A DNA stretch of 64,000 nt from Amycolatopsis saalfeldensis (GCF_900110575.1 NZ_FOEF01000013.1:62001-126000), one strand, 5' to 3'; shown: positions 51,546 through 59,315, numbered from the stretch's first letter. The notes: generated by a model not told the origin, from the sequence alone. Numbers and translations are program-made.

Positions 51546-52110
51546 GGCTGTGACCTCTGGGGCCGAGCCCCAGACCCCGGCCGGGGGGCGAGCCCCCCTG
51601 GACCCCCCAACCGCAGCGGGCGAGGTCGCCGTCCTCTCGAAGGCTCAGGCCTTCCTGAAGAAGCCGGGCGCGGTGAAGGCCGCGCGTGGCATGTCGCACT
51701 TCGGCGAGCACGCCATCGGCTGGTTCGCACTCGGCCTGGTCGGCGCGGTCGCCGACAAGGAGCGGCGCAAGGACTGGCTGATCGCGTCGGCCGGGGTGGT
51801 GGGCGCGCACGCCGCGTCCATCGCGGTCAAGCGGGTGGTCCGCCGCCCGCGTCCGGACCACCCGAGCGTCGAGGTTCTGGTGGGCACGCCGAGCAAGCTG
51901 AGCTTCCCGTCGTCGCACGCGACGTCCACGACGGCGGCGGCGGTGCTCTACTCCGGATTGACCGGGCGTAACCTGGTGCCCGCCCTCGTACCGCCGATGC
52001 TGGCCTCGCGGCTGGTCCTCGGCGTCCACTATCCGACCGACGTACTGGCCGGTGCGGCCCTGGGAGGCCTCGTCGGTGGTCTGATCCGACGGAAGCTGAA
52101 GAGACGATGA
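51538..52110 (+). CDS. PAP2-type phosphatase, likely decaprenylphosphoryl-5-phosphoribose phosphatase
   Basis: A 190-residue membrane phosphatase. The three PAP2 motifs are KRVVRRPRP, PSSHATS and SRLVLGVHYPTDV. The order glf, phosphatase, UbiA matches mycobacterial Rv3809c to Rv3806c (glfT2 missing between), where this enzyme removes the 5-phosphate from decaprenyl-phosphoribose phosphate on the way to decaprenylphosphoryl arabinose. The ATG overlaps glf by eight bases. The first 28 residues are low-complexity and are read from a GC-rich double hairpin that seems inserted in the gene start (separate entry). Confidence 0.9.
   Translation: MLEAVTSGAEPQTPAGGRAPLDPPTAAGEVAVLSKAQAFLKKPGAVKAARGMSHFGEHAIGWFALGLVGAVADKERRKDWLIASAGVVGAHAASIAVKRVVRRPRPDHPSVEVLVGTPSKLSFPSSHATSTTAAAVLYSGLTGRNLVPALVPPMLASRLVLGVHYPTDVLAGAALGGLVGGLIRRKLKRR
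51557..51598. repeat. Two adjacent perfect GC hairpins read as coding sequence
   Basis: CTGGGGC-CGA-GCCCCAG (51557-51573) and GGGGGGC-GA-GCCCCCC (51583-51598), followed by CTGGACCCCCC, lie within the first 25 codons of the PAP2 gene. Similar GAGCCCC/TGGACCCCC elements are, to my knowledge, a dispersed intergenic repeat in Pseudonocardiaceae and Streptomyces. Here the element is translated as an Ala/Pro-rich leader. Confidence 0.6.
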
Positions 52111-53129
52111 GCGAAACGACCGACGAGCGGACCCCGGACTCCGGCGAGTCCGAGCCCGTGGCCGCCAAACCGGCCGAGACCGCTGCCGACGCCTCGGCCG
52201 CCCCGGCGGTGGCCGAGGCCGTTGCCGAGCCCGCGGCGCCGAAGAAGGGCTCGCTGGGCCTGCTCGGCGGCGTCATCAAGACGGCCCGGCCGCGGCAGTG
52301 GGTGAAGAACGTCCTGGTGTTCGCGGCGCCGTTCTTCGCCTTCTCGAAGGCGACGAACCGCACCGAGCTGGTCATCGACGCGCTGATCGCGTTCGTGGCC
52401 TTCTCGCTCACGGCCTCGTCGGTCTACCTCATCAACGACGCCATCGACGTCGAGGCCGACCGCGCCCACCCGACCAAGCGCAACCGGCCCATCGCGGCCG
52501 GGATCGTGCCGGTGCCGGTGGCTTACGGCGCGGCGGTGGTGTTCTTCCTGGCGGGCTTGGCCGTGTCGTTCGCGGCGAGCTGGCAGCTGGCCGTGGTGCT
52601 GGCGGTGTACGAGGCCGTGCAGCTCGCTTACTGCCTCGGGCTCAAGCACCAGCCGGTGGTGGACCTCGCGATCGTCGGCTCGGGCTTCCTGATGCGCTCG
52701 GTCGCCGGTGGTGTGGCGGGCGGCATCGCGATGTCGCAGTGGTTCCTGCTGGTCACGGCGTTCGGCTCGCTGTTCATGGTGTCGGGCAAGCGCTACGCGG
52801 AGATCATGCTGTTCGAGCGGACGGGCGCGAAGATCCGCTCGTCGCTGAAGAAGTACTCGGCGAGCTACCTGCGCTTCGTCTGGGCGACGTCCGCGGCGAT
52901 CCTGATCATGTCGTACTGCCTCTGGGCGTTCGAGATCCGCCAGGTCGAGCACGACTCGGTGTGGGCGGTCGTCTCGATGGTCCCGTTCGTGGTCGCCGTG
53001 CTGCGCTACGCGGTCGACGTCGACGGCGGCAAGGCCGGCGAGCCGGAGGAGATCGCCCTGAACGACCGGGTCCTCCAGGTCCTCGGCGCGTCCTGGGTCG
53101 TGACCCTGTTCCTGTCGTTCTACCTGTGA
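52107..53129 (+). CDS. ubiA: Decaprenyl-phosphate phosphoribosyltransferase (UbiA family)
   Basis: A 340-residue membrane prenyltransferase-family protein. It transfers 5-phosphoribose from PRPP to decaprenyl phosphate, the first committed step to the arabinose donor. The Asp-rich motif NDAIDVEAD (about 112-120) with RAHPTKRNRPIAAG, and the second one near LMRSVAGGVAGG, are as in DPPR synthase. About nine helices. The first 45 residues are an Ala/Pro/Glu tail typical of actinobacterial homologues. ATG overlaps the phosphatase stop. A hairpin follows the stop. Confidence 0.93.
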   Translation: MSETTDERTPDSGESEPVAAKPAETAADASAAPAVAEAVAEPAAPKKGSLGLLGGVIKTARPRQWVKNVLVFAAPFFAFSKATNRTELVIDALIAFVAFSLTASSVYLINDAIDVEADRAHPTKRNRPIAAGIVPVPVAYGAAVVFFLAGLAVSFAASWQLAVVLAVYEAVQLAYCLGLKHQPVVDLAIVGSGFLMRSVAGGVAGGIAMSQWFLLVTAFGSLFMVSGKRYAEIMLFERTGAKIRSSLKKYSASYLRFVWATSAAILIMSYCLWAFEIRQVEHDSVWAVVSMVPFVVAVLRYAVDVDGGKAGEPEEIALNDRVLQVLGASWVVTLFLSFYL

Positions 53130-53193
53130 AAAGCGCGCGGATTTAAACAGCTGGCCTTCAGGCGCAGCACAGATTCGACGGTCATCCTCGACG

Positions 53194-53222
53194 GTGGGGG
53201 CGGGCAGCGCGCCCGTTCCCAC
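53194..53222 (+). terminator. Hairpin after the ubiA operon
   Basis: A 12-base stem (GTGGGGGCGGGC with GCCCGTTCCCAC, two G-T wobbles) around AGCGC lies 65 bases after the UbiA stop and 25 before the next gene. It may end the glf operon. No T-run follows, as is common in actinomycetes. Confidence 0.5.
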
Positions 53223-53246
53223 TCAGCGCTTCAGAGGAGCCCGAAG

Positions 53247-54146
53247 ATGACCGACCAGGATCCCCACCCCGCCGCGTCACCCGACGACGGCCGACCGGCC
53301 CCTGGCGACCAGCCGACCACCCCGAACCCGGTCGAGCCGACGGGTGCCGCCGAGACCACGGAACTGGCCGGTCCCGGCCTCTCGCCGCAGACCGGGACCG
53401 GGCAGCCGGCGAGCGCCGCCGAGCACCCGGGCGTCGTCCCGAGTGCGGGTGAGCAGCCGCAGGTCACGGCACAGAATCAGCAGCAAGGCGTGGTACCTCC
53501 GCAGCCCGTCCCGGGTGCGGTACCTCCGCCGGGTGCGGCTGGAGTTGGCGCCGTGCCGCCGCAGCCCGTTCCGGGTGCGGTGCCGCCGCAGGGTCAGCCC
53601 GTTCCGGGTGCAGTGCCCCCGCAAGGCCAGCCCGTTCCGGGTGCAGTGCCCCCGCAAGGCCAGGCGGTTCCGGGTGCGGTGCCGCCGCAAGGTGCGGGCG
53701 GAGCGGGTGCGGTTCCCCCGCAGGGCCAGGCGGTTCCGGGTGCGGTGCCGCCGCAGGGTCAGCAGCCGGGAGCCGTGCCGTGGGGTGCGGCGCAGCCGGT
53801 GGGTGCCCGGCAGCCGGGTGGTTTCCGCAGGTTCGTCGGCCACCGGGCGACGCAACTGGTCGCGGTGGGTGTCCTCGGGCTGGTGATCGGCGGTGGTGTC
53901 GTCGGCGGGGTCATGGCCGCCACCGGCCACAACACGAGGCCCGGCATGTCCCGCGTCCGCGGCGGCGGCTCCGGCGGCTACCACCAATTCCGCGGCGGCC
54001 AGGGCTTCGGCGGCCAGGCCCCGAACGGCCAAGGTTTCGGCAACCAGGGCCAGAACGGCCAGAACGCCCCCAACAGCCAGAACGGCACCAACAGTCAGAA
54101 CGGCACCACCGGCTTCGGCACCAACGGCACCGGCGACGGCATCTGA
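53247..54146 (+). CDS. Pro/Gly-repeat membrane protein of unknown function
   Basis: A 299-residue protein. Residues 1-80 are hydrophilic and Pro/Thr rich. About 82-180 consist of an 11-residue repeat (VPPQGQPVPGA and variants, nine copies). One membrane helix lies at about 207-228 (LVAVGVLGLVIGGGVVGGVM). The last 70 residues are Gly/Gln/Asn rich (GGYHQF, QNGQNAP). The repeats are cytoplasmic if the N-terminus is in. No enzyme motif is seen; a scaffold or envelope-associated role is a guess. ATG at 53247 follows AGAGGAG. Located after the arabinogalactan operon, but a hairpin lies between. Confidence 0.7.
   Translation: MTDQDPHPAASPDDGRPAPGDQPTTPNPVEPTGAAETTELAGPGLSPQTGTGQPASAAEHPGVVPSAGEQPQVTAQNQQQGVVPPQPVPGAVPPPGAAGVGAVPPQPVPGAVPPQGQPVPGAVPPQGQPVPGAVPPQGQAVPGAVPPQGAGGAGAVPPQGQAVPGAVPPQGQQPGAVPWGAAQPVGARQPGGFRRFVGHRATQLVAVGVLGLVIGGGVVGGVMAATGHNTRPGMSRVRGGGSGGYHQFRGGQGFGGQAPNGQGFGNQGQNGQNAPNSQNGTNSQNGTTGFGTNGTGDGI
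53490..53785. repeat. 33-base tandem repeats encoding an 11-residue unit
   Basis: About nine units encode VPPQG-x-PVPGA variants. Two adjacent units (53598-53630 and 53631-53663) are identical over all 33 bases, showing recent unit duplication. Unit length keeps the frame, so copy number can vary without loss of the protein. Confidence 0.85.
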
Positions 54147-54188
54147 GCACCATCGGCACCCGCGGCACCACTGTTGTCGGCAACACAA

Positions 54189-54211
54189 AAACCCTTGGGG
54201 CGCAAGGGTTT
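54189..54211 (-). terminator. Rho-independent terminator of the espG-like operon
   Basis: A perfect 9-base stem (AAACCCTTG with CAAGGGTTT) around a 5-base loop. On the minus strand it is followed by TTTTTGTGTTG. It lies 25 bases after the EspG-like stop, so it ends that operon; it may also stop read-through from the opposite gene that ends at 54146. Confidence 0.88.
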
Positions 54212-54235
54212 CCGGCGATTGGGGGGCGGGGCCCG

Positions 54236-54970
54236 TCAGAGCAAGCCGGCGTGGGTGTCGTTCAGGGTTCTGACCACGGTGCGCGGGGTGCCGGACGTCA
54301 GGGTGATGCGGTCGTCCTCGGTCAGGTAGGTCAGGACGCGGCCCTCGTTCGTCAGGTCGAGGGCCGTGATGGGGAGGCTGCGCGAACGTCGGCCGGACTC
54401 GTCGCGGCGGGCGGTGTACAGCTGGTGCACCGCTTCCTGAGGACGGGACAGGACGTCGGCCAGGTAGTCGCGGGCGTTCGACGGCTCGGTCAGCGGGTCC
54501 GGGGGCTCGTCGTCGGGGGTGTGGGGGACGGTGACCGTCCGGATCGGCGCGCCCGCGACGTTCGGCAGCGTGTCGTACAGGCTGGTCGCCGGCCACTTCA
54601 CGCGCACCGGCCGCACCTCGACCGTCGCGTCGCGGGAAAGCAGGCAGACGCCCTCGTCACCACGGAGCGCGATCAGCGACGCGCGTTGGGTCCCGTCGCG
54701 CAGGCCGGACCAGGCGTAGAACTCGCGGTCCGGGGCACTGAGCACACGCAGCGTGGCGCGCCACAGCGGATTGAGCCGGTCGTGCCGCGCCAGACCGTGC
54801 TCGGCGAGCAGCGAGATCGTCTCTTCGTGCAGCTTGCGGCGGATTTCGTCGCTCATCCAGTGGTGGACGTCCGTGCCGAGGACCGGGTGCGGATCACCCA
54901 GGTCGAGCATCGCCCACGCCGTGGTGAACGCCAGCTTCGGGAGCACGACCGCGCGGTCGAGCACGCTCAC
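54236..54970 (-). CDS. EspG-like type VII secretion-associated protein
   Basis: A 244-residue protein of the ESX secretion-associated EspG family. The N-terminus (LPKLAFTTAWAMLDLGDPHPVLG) and the mid-domain strands (REFYAWSGLRDGTQRASLIALRGDEGVCLL) fit its repeated alpha/beta layout. EspG proteins bind the tip of PPE proteins in the cytosol and keep them soluble for ESX export. The GTG overlaps the stop of the PPE-like gene, so chaperone and client are co-translated. No ESX core gene (EccC, EccD, MycP) is in the window. Confidence 0.8.
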   Translation of the reverse strand: MSVLDRAVVLPKLAFTTAWAMLDLGDPHPVLGTDVHHWMSDEIRRKLHEETISLLAEHGLARHDRLNPLWRATLRVLSAPDREFYAWSGLRDGTQRASLIALRGDEGVCLLSRDATVEVRPVRVKWPATSLYDTLPNVAGAPIRTVTVPHTPDDEPPDPLTEPSNARDYLADVLSRPQEAVHQLYTARRDESGRRSRSLPITALDLTNEGRVLTYLTEDDRITLTSGTPRTVVRTLNDTHAGLL

Positions 54971-56292
54971 CCGCCGATGGTCGGCGGCACGACCGGCAGC
55001 CCCGTCACGGGATCGACGGTCCGGCCTTCCTCGCCGAACAGGGTGTCGGTGTCGAGCACGAACTTGCGCTGGTGCTCCTCGTCGTCCTCTTTTTTGCCGC
55101 GTCCGCCCGGCGCCATCCCGCCCGGCCCGCCGGTGCCCCGCGCGGCGGCCGTCCGTTCCGCCTCGGTGAGCGCGCCCGCGGAACGGCCCGGTCCAGGCGC
55201 CCCGCCGGTCTGCTTTCCCGGCGCACCAACGGATCCGCGCCCCTCGGCCGCGCCGCCGGCTCCCGCGCCGCTGCCCGGACGTCCGACGCCGCCCGCACGC
55301 CCACCCTCACCGCCGGGGTTGCCGAATCGGCCGTCACCACCGGGGTCGCCGAATCGGCCGCCGCCGTACGGGGTGCCGTACGGGCCGGTCTCGTCGAGCC
55401 CACCCGCGCCGTTCCCGATGCCGCCCGGACCGCCGAAGATGCCACCGCCGGTCCCGGGCTTGGCGCCCGCGTTTCCCGCGCCTGCCCCGCCCGCCCCCGA
55501 CGACGGCAGCGAGCCCAGCGGCGGCGGAGTCGCGCCCGCCGTCGTGGTTCCGTCTTCACCAGCACCAGCACCAGCACCAGCACCAGCACCAGCACCAGCA
55601 CCGGGCGCGAGGGGACCGTTCGTGCCGGGCCCGCCGACTGCGGGCCTGTTGTTCGGCTGCGCCCCAGCGTCCACGGAAGCGGGACCGTGCGGACTCCCCG
55701 ACGGTGGCCCGGCGGGCTTTCCGGCGTCCGAGGTGGGCGTCAGGCTGACGTCGCCGCCGTCGTAGGTGCTGATCTGGCCGTAGTCGTACTGGAGCCGGCT
55801 GGTGTTGGCCTGGGTCTGGCCGACGTAGCCGTTGTAGATGTCGAGGTTGCGCTTCGCGGTGTCGTTGTACGCCGTGACCGAGGACTCCATGTCCTGGTCC
55901 CACCAGGCCGCGCTCTGCCCGGGCGCGAGGTTCGGCCGCGACGGCATGGGCGTGAGCTGGTTCTTCATGCCCTCGTACAGCGAGGCGGCGTTGCCGATTT
56001 CGTTGCCGTTGTGCACAAACGTCTGATTCGCGGCGATCGCGGACGTCCGGATCCGCTGGATCCGCGCGGCCGCCCCGTCCGCCCCCGCCCCGGTCCAGGC
56101 AGACTCGAGCCGCCCGAGGATCTGCGTCAGATCCTGCCCCACAGCATCCTGATCAGCGGCGATCTTGTTCGCCGCCCCGACGCCGACGTGCCAGCTCCCC
56201 GAGTTCCCGGCGAGCACGGCACTCACGACATCCGGCACGGGCACGAGCTGCTGCCCCTGCTTGAGCACCGCGTCGATCTGCTCGAAGCTCAC
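54967..56292 (-). CDS. PPE-like type VII secretion substrate with Gly/Pro-rich tail
   Basis: A 441-residue protein. Residues about 1-180 are predicted long helices with alternating WXG-type features (AGNSGSWHVGVGAANKIAADQDAVGQDL, LESAWTGAGADGAAARIQ). They end in a Trp-rich 'SAAWWDQDMESSV' helix. The remaining 260 residues are Gly/Pro/Ala rich with a GAGAGA tract. It lacks the literal N-terminal PPE triplet but has the size, helix pattern and EspG partner of this class. GTG at 56292 overlaps the lipoprotein stop. Probably exported, but the exporting system is elsewhere. Confidence 0.7.
   Translation of the reverse strand: MSFEQIDAVLKQGQQLVPVPDVVSAVLAGNSGSWHVGVGAANKIAADQDAVGQDLTQILGRLESAWTGAGADGAAARIQRIRTSAIAANQTFVHNGNEIGNAASLYEGMKNQLTPMPSRPNLAPGQSAAWWDQDMESSVTAYNDTAKRNLDIYNGYVGQTQANTSRLQYDYGQISTYDGGDVSLTPTSDAGKPAGPPSGSPHGPASVDAGAQPNNRPAVGGPGTNGPLAPGAGAGAGAGAGAGAGEDGTTTAGATPPPLGSLPSSGAGGAGAGNAGAKPGTGGGIFGGPGGIGNGAGGLDETGPYGTPYGGGRFGDPGGDGRFGNPGGEGGRAGGVGRPGSGAGAGGAAEGRGSVGAPGKQTGGAPGPGRSAGALTEAERTAAARGTGGPGGMAPGGRGKKEDDEEHQRKFVLDTDTLFGEEGRTVDPVTGLPVVPPTIGG
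55557..55598. repeat. Hexanucleotide microsatellite in the PPE-like gene
   Basis: Seven perfect copies of CACCAG (plus strand), then CACCGG, encode alternating Gly-Ala on the minus strand. Because the unit is six bases, slippage changes the linker length but not the reading frame. Confidence 0.92.
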
Positions 56293-56924
56293 GAGCCGGC
56301 CTTCTGCTTCAACGTCGTGACCACGTCATTGGCGGTCAACGGCACGACCGTGCAGGCATCAACCTTGCCGGACTTCTGCAGACTGAGCGCGACCGTCACG
56401 TCGACGGAGAGAGCGTCGGTGATGCCGATGGCCACCGCGCAGAAGTCGGGGTTGGGTTTGCTGTTGTCGGAGTAGACCACGGCGGGCAGGCCCTGGATGG
56501 GTGGAAGTTCCTTCCAGACCGGCATCTTCGGCCGGGTGTTGGCGTAGTCCCCGCTGAGCCCGTCGCCCGGTTCGGTGGTGAAGGACACGCCCATTTGGGC
56601 GCTCGTCTGCTTGTTCGTCCAGGTGCACTGCGGCCCGATGCCTGGCAGATTGTCAGGCTTGCCCGCCACGCTCACCCCGATGTTGACCTGGACCTGTTGT
56701 GGGGTCAGCGCCTCACAAGGGCTACCGGAGAGGACCGAGCTGGGCAGCGGATTGGTGACCTTCGGCGCACCTGCGAACGGAGGTTTCTGGGTGGCCGGTA
56801 CCGAGGGGCTTGCTGACGGCTGTGGCGCCGGCGAAGGAGTGCCGCCGGCCTTCTGATCCGTGCAGCCTGCCGCCAGGAGAATCGCGGCGGCGGCGACAGC
56901 CGTGACGACAGTTCTGTGGTCCAT
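56289..56924 (-). CDS. DUF3558 lipoprotein
   Basis: A 211-residue lipoprotein (ILLAAGC, Cys21), a Pro/Ser linker and one DUF3558-type domain (SPCEALTPQQVQVNIGVSV, QCTWTNKQTSAQMGV, FCAVAIGITDAL, CTVVPLTANDVV). The four cysteines follow the spacing seen in the tandem-domain lipoprotein at 15126. It shares overlaps at both ends with its operon neighbours, linking it to the PPE-like and EspG-like genes. DUF3558 lipoproteins often sit in T7SS-associated operons of this order; the role is unknown. Confidence 0.85.
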   Translation of the reverse strand: MDHRTVVTAVAAAAILLAAGCTDQKAGGTPSPAPQPSASPSVPATQKPPFAGAPKVTNPLPSSVLSGSPCEALTPQQVQVNIGVSVAGKPDNLPGIGPQCTWTNKQTSAQMGVSFTTEPGDGLSGDYANTRPKMPVWKELPPIQGLPAVVYSDNSKPNPDFCAVAIGITDALSVDVTVALSLQKSGKVDACTVVPLTANDVVTTLKQKAGS

Positions 56925-57325
56925 CAGATTCGCCCCTCGGATTCCTTGCTGACCTCGCCAATCGCCCCGGCTTGCGTTTCGTCACTCGCCTCGGTCATCC
57001 CCAAGGCGGTTCGCAGGCGGGCAATCAATTCTTTCACATAAGCCAGCTGGAGATCGATATGCCCGCCGCCGTAGGAGAGAGCGGCGGGTTGTCCGGCGGC
57101 ATTCATGGTGAGCGCCTGCTGGTAGATCATCGTGCCGGGGTCTTGCGACGGTGGCGTGATGTGGCACAGCAAGAAGGCTTCGCGATGCATGTCGTTGAGC
57201 TGGTCCAACACGTCCTGCAGCCGCGCGACCAGCTGTGTCGCCTCGTCGCGTTGGAGGGCGAAGCCGCCCGAAGGGGGTGGGCCCGAGTCCATGACCGTGA
57301 ACGAAATGGTGTCCCAAAGGCCCAT
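56924..57325 (-). CDS. Small hypothetical protein heading the type VII-associated operon
   Basis: A 133-residue mostly helical protein. DEATQLVARLQDVLDQLNDMHREAFLL and HIDLQLAYVKELIARLRTALG are amphipathic helices separated by a polar loop, similar in layout to WXG100-like or ESX-associated helical hairpins, but without a WXG motif. No signal peptide. ATG at 57325 has AAGGGGAG ten bases upstream; a GTG at 57352 has none. Its stop shares one base with the lipoprotein start. First gene of a four-gene operon, divergent from an XRE regulator. Confidence 0.65.
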   Translation of the reverse strand: MGLWDTISFTVMDSGPPPSGGFALQRDEATQLVARLQDVLDQLNDMHREAFLLCHITPPSQDPGTMIYQQALTMNAAGQPAALSYGGGHIDLQLAYVKELIARLRTALGMTEASDETQAGAIGEVSKESEGRI

Positions 57326-57382
57326 GTAACCCGTTCTCCCCTTGGCGTTCACAACGGCCGACAGTTAGCACGGTAGCTGATC

Positions 57383-57401
57383 GGTCACGCTCCGCGTGAC
57401 C
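57383..57401. promoter_or_regulatory. Palindrome in the ESX-operon/XRE intergenic region
   Basis: GGTCACGC-TCC-GCGTGACC has perfect 8-base arms. It lies between the two divergent genes, about 60 bases upstream of the small helical protein. Could bind a dimeric regulator, such as the XRE protein next to it. Confidence 0.45.
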
Positions 57402-57423
57402 ATTCGCAAGAAATGCCCGTAAC

Positions 57424-57468
57424 TAGACACAAAAGCTATAGACGCAAATCATCTAGACATTCATTCTC
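57424..57468. repeat. Three TAGAC direct repeats with a 15-base period
   Basis: TAGAC begins at 57424, 57439 and 57454, exactly 15 bases apart, in an AT-rich pocket. The rest of each unit is poorly conserved (A/C rich). Phased short repeats beside an XRE gene suggest iteron-like regulator sites; chance is not excluded. Confidence 0.4.
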
Positions 57469-57506
57469 TGGCGTTGAATAACCTGGACACCTTTAATCAA
57501 TCCACC

Positions 57507-57761
57507 ATGGCGAAAGACCCCCTTTCCGACGCGACGCGGCAGCTCGGCGCGCGCGTTCGGTCGCGGCGGCAGGAGCTGGGGGTCAGCCAGGAGAAGCTCG
57601 CCGACGCGGCTGGGGTGCACTGGACGTTCGTCAGTCAGGTGGAGCGCGGGCTGCGCAATGTGAACCTGCACAACCTGCTCAAGTTCGCCGCCGGGCTCGA
57701 CATCGACGCCGGGGAGCTGGTGACCGGACTGAAGGCGCCGGTCGCGGAGGTGGCCGAGTAG
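57507..57761 (+). CDS. XRE-family transcriptional regulator
   Basis: An 84-residue protein made almost only of a lambda-repressor-type helix-turn-helix (LGARVRSRRQELGVSQEKLADAAGVHWTFVSQVERGLRNVNLHNLLKFAAGL in the middle; shown here by position, residues about 13-60). No effector or toxin domain is present. ATG at 57507 is preferred over the upstream TTG because the domain starts right after it. There is no ribosome site before it, so its message may be leaderless. It is divergent from the type VII-associated operon and may control it. The TAGAC repeats lie just upstream. Confidence 0.85.
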   Translation: MAKDPLSDATRQLGARVRSRRQELGVSQEKLADAAGVHWTFVSQVERGLRNVNLHNLLKFAAGLDIDAGELVTGLKAPVAEVAE

Positions 57762-57800
57762 GTCACGGGAAGATTACGGACGTTGTGTACGGTGTCCGTG

Positions 57801-59315
57801 ATGCGAGGCGCCTCCGCAGAACTTCCGCTGACCACCGGTGCGCTGCCGGTGGTGCTCGACCGTGTCCGTCCGTGGGCGGTGCCGGTGGCGGCCGCCGTGG
57901 CGTCGGCGCTGGTGTTTTCGCTGGCCAGCAGCCATCTGATCGACGACACGTACATCACCCTCTCCTACGCGAAGAACCTCGCCTTCCACGGTCACTGGGG
58001 GCTGATCGAGCAGGGCACGGCGAACACCGCGACGTCGCCGCTGAACGTGCTCGCGCTCGCGGCCGTCACGGTTCTCCTGCGGGACCCCGTCGCGGCAGCC
58101 GGAGTGGTCTTCGTGGCCGCGCAGGTGGTGCTGGTGCTCGGCCTGCGACGGCTGGCCGCGCAAGCCGGGCTGCCCGCCGCCTTCGCGCCGCTCGCCTTCG
58201 CGCTGCTGCTGGTGAACCCGCTGCTGATCTCGTCCGTCGGGCTCGAGGTGGTGCTGGGCGCGGCCGGGTCGGTGTGGGTGATGCTCTACGCGGCCGAACG
58301 CCGTCCGGTCGCGTTCGGCCTCGCCGCCGGGCTGCTCACGCTCGTGCGGATCGACCTGCTGCTCGTGGCGCTGGTGGTGTTCGCCGCGCGCCGGCAGTTC
58401 TGGGACGGCATCTGGCGCACCGCCTTCGCCGCGCTCGCCGTGACGCTGCCGTGGTTCGCGTTCAGCTGGTACGCGCTGGGCTCGGCGCTGCCGGACACGC
58501 TGGTCATCAAGGTGACGCAAAGCCCGTGGGGGCCGTTCTCCTTCGCCAACGGCCCACTGCTCTACTGGCGCAACTTTCCCGCTGCCACAGTGATTTCCTT
58601 CCTGCCACTGCTGCTCGCCGCCGCCGCGGGTCTCGTGTGGACAGTCCACTTCCGCCGCGGTTCCCCGGCCGCGAAGAAGATCGCCCCGTTCGCCGCGCTG
58701 GCCGTGGCGGGCGCGTTGCACTACGCGGCGTACTCCTGGCTCGGCGTCCCGCCCTACCACTGGTATTACGCGCCGAGCATCATCAGCGCGACGATCTTCC
58801 TGGCGGCCTGCGCGTGTGTGGTTCCGCAGCGAGTCCGCCTCGGCGCCGGTGCGGTCGCGGGGCTGGTCTTCGCCGCCGCCGTCGCGGTGTACGTGCAGCC
58901 CGGCCTGCCGCGCCGGTTCGCGCCGATCACCAGCAACCACGCGGCGTCCGACGAGTACCGCCGGATCGGCAGCCAGCTCGCGAGCCTGGTCAAGGGCCGC
59001 TCCGTGGAGAGCCCGGGGGAGGTCGGCGCGCTCGCCTACGCGTGCGGCTGCCGCCTGGTCGACCAGTTCTCCGACCGCGGCGCCGTCGACCCGGCGATCA
59101 CCGAGACCAAGCGCCGCAGCGGTGAGCTGGGCCGCGCCCTGCTCGAGGCCAACTTCCACAACTTCGACCACAGCGTCGCGCCGATCAGCCCCGACCTCGT
59201 GCTGGCCACCACCCGCCAGGCGCCGCCGCCGTCGGCGCTGGCGAGCTGGACGATCGACTCGCCGTGGGTCGGCACCCAGCGGCTCTACCTGGTCCCCGCC
59301 TCACCGGCGAGCTGA
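57801..59315 (+). CDS. GT-C-like membrane glycosyltransferase
   Basis: A 504-residue membrane protein with about 11 helices and a soluble C-terminal domain of about 120 residues. The first loop has HLIDDTYITLSYAKNL, the DD pair and RYA/SYAKN pattern of GT-C arabinosyl/mannosyl transferases. GYW-type aromatic residues in PPYHWYYAP lie near the last helices. It lies among arabinogalactan genes, so a late arabinan step is plausible. ATG at 57801 is chosen; the TTG 18 bases earlier adds six doubtful residues. No ribosome site is obvious. Confidence 0.72.
   Translation: MRGASAELPLTTGALPVVLDRVRPWAVPVAAAVASALVFSLASSHLIDDTYITLSYAKNLAFHGHWGLIEQGTANTATSPLNVLALAAVTVLLRDPVAAAGVVFVAAQVVLVLGLRRLAAQAGLPAAFAPLAFALLLVNPLLISSVGLEVVLGAAGSVWVMLYAAERRPVAFGLAAGLLTLVRIDLLLVALVVFAARRQFWDGIWRTAFAALAVTLPWFAFSWYALGSALPDTLVIKVTQSPWGPFSFANGPLLYWRNFPAATVISFLPLLLAAAAGLVWTVHFRRGSPAAKKIAPFAALAVAGALHYAAYSWLGVPPYHWYYAPSIISATIFLAACACVVPQRVRLGAGAVAGLVFAAAVAVYVQPGLPRRFAPITSNHAASDEYRRIGSQLASLVKGRSVESPGEVGALAYACGCRLVDQFSDRGAVDPAITETKRRSGELGRALLEANFHNFDHSVAPISPDLVLATTRQAPPPSALASWTIDSPWVGTQRLYLVPASPAS

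Noticed and set aside
56289..56924. Reading the lipoprotein as an anti-sigma factor because of its small size and membrane anchor
   Set aside because: It has a true lipobox and DUF3558-type Cys pattern with no cytoplasmic domain.
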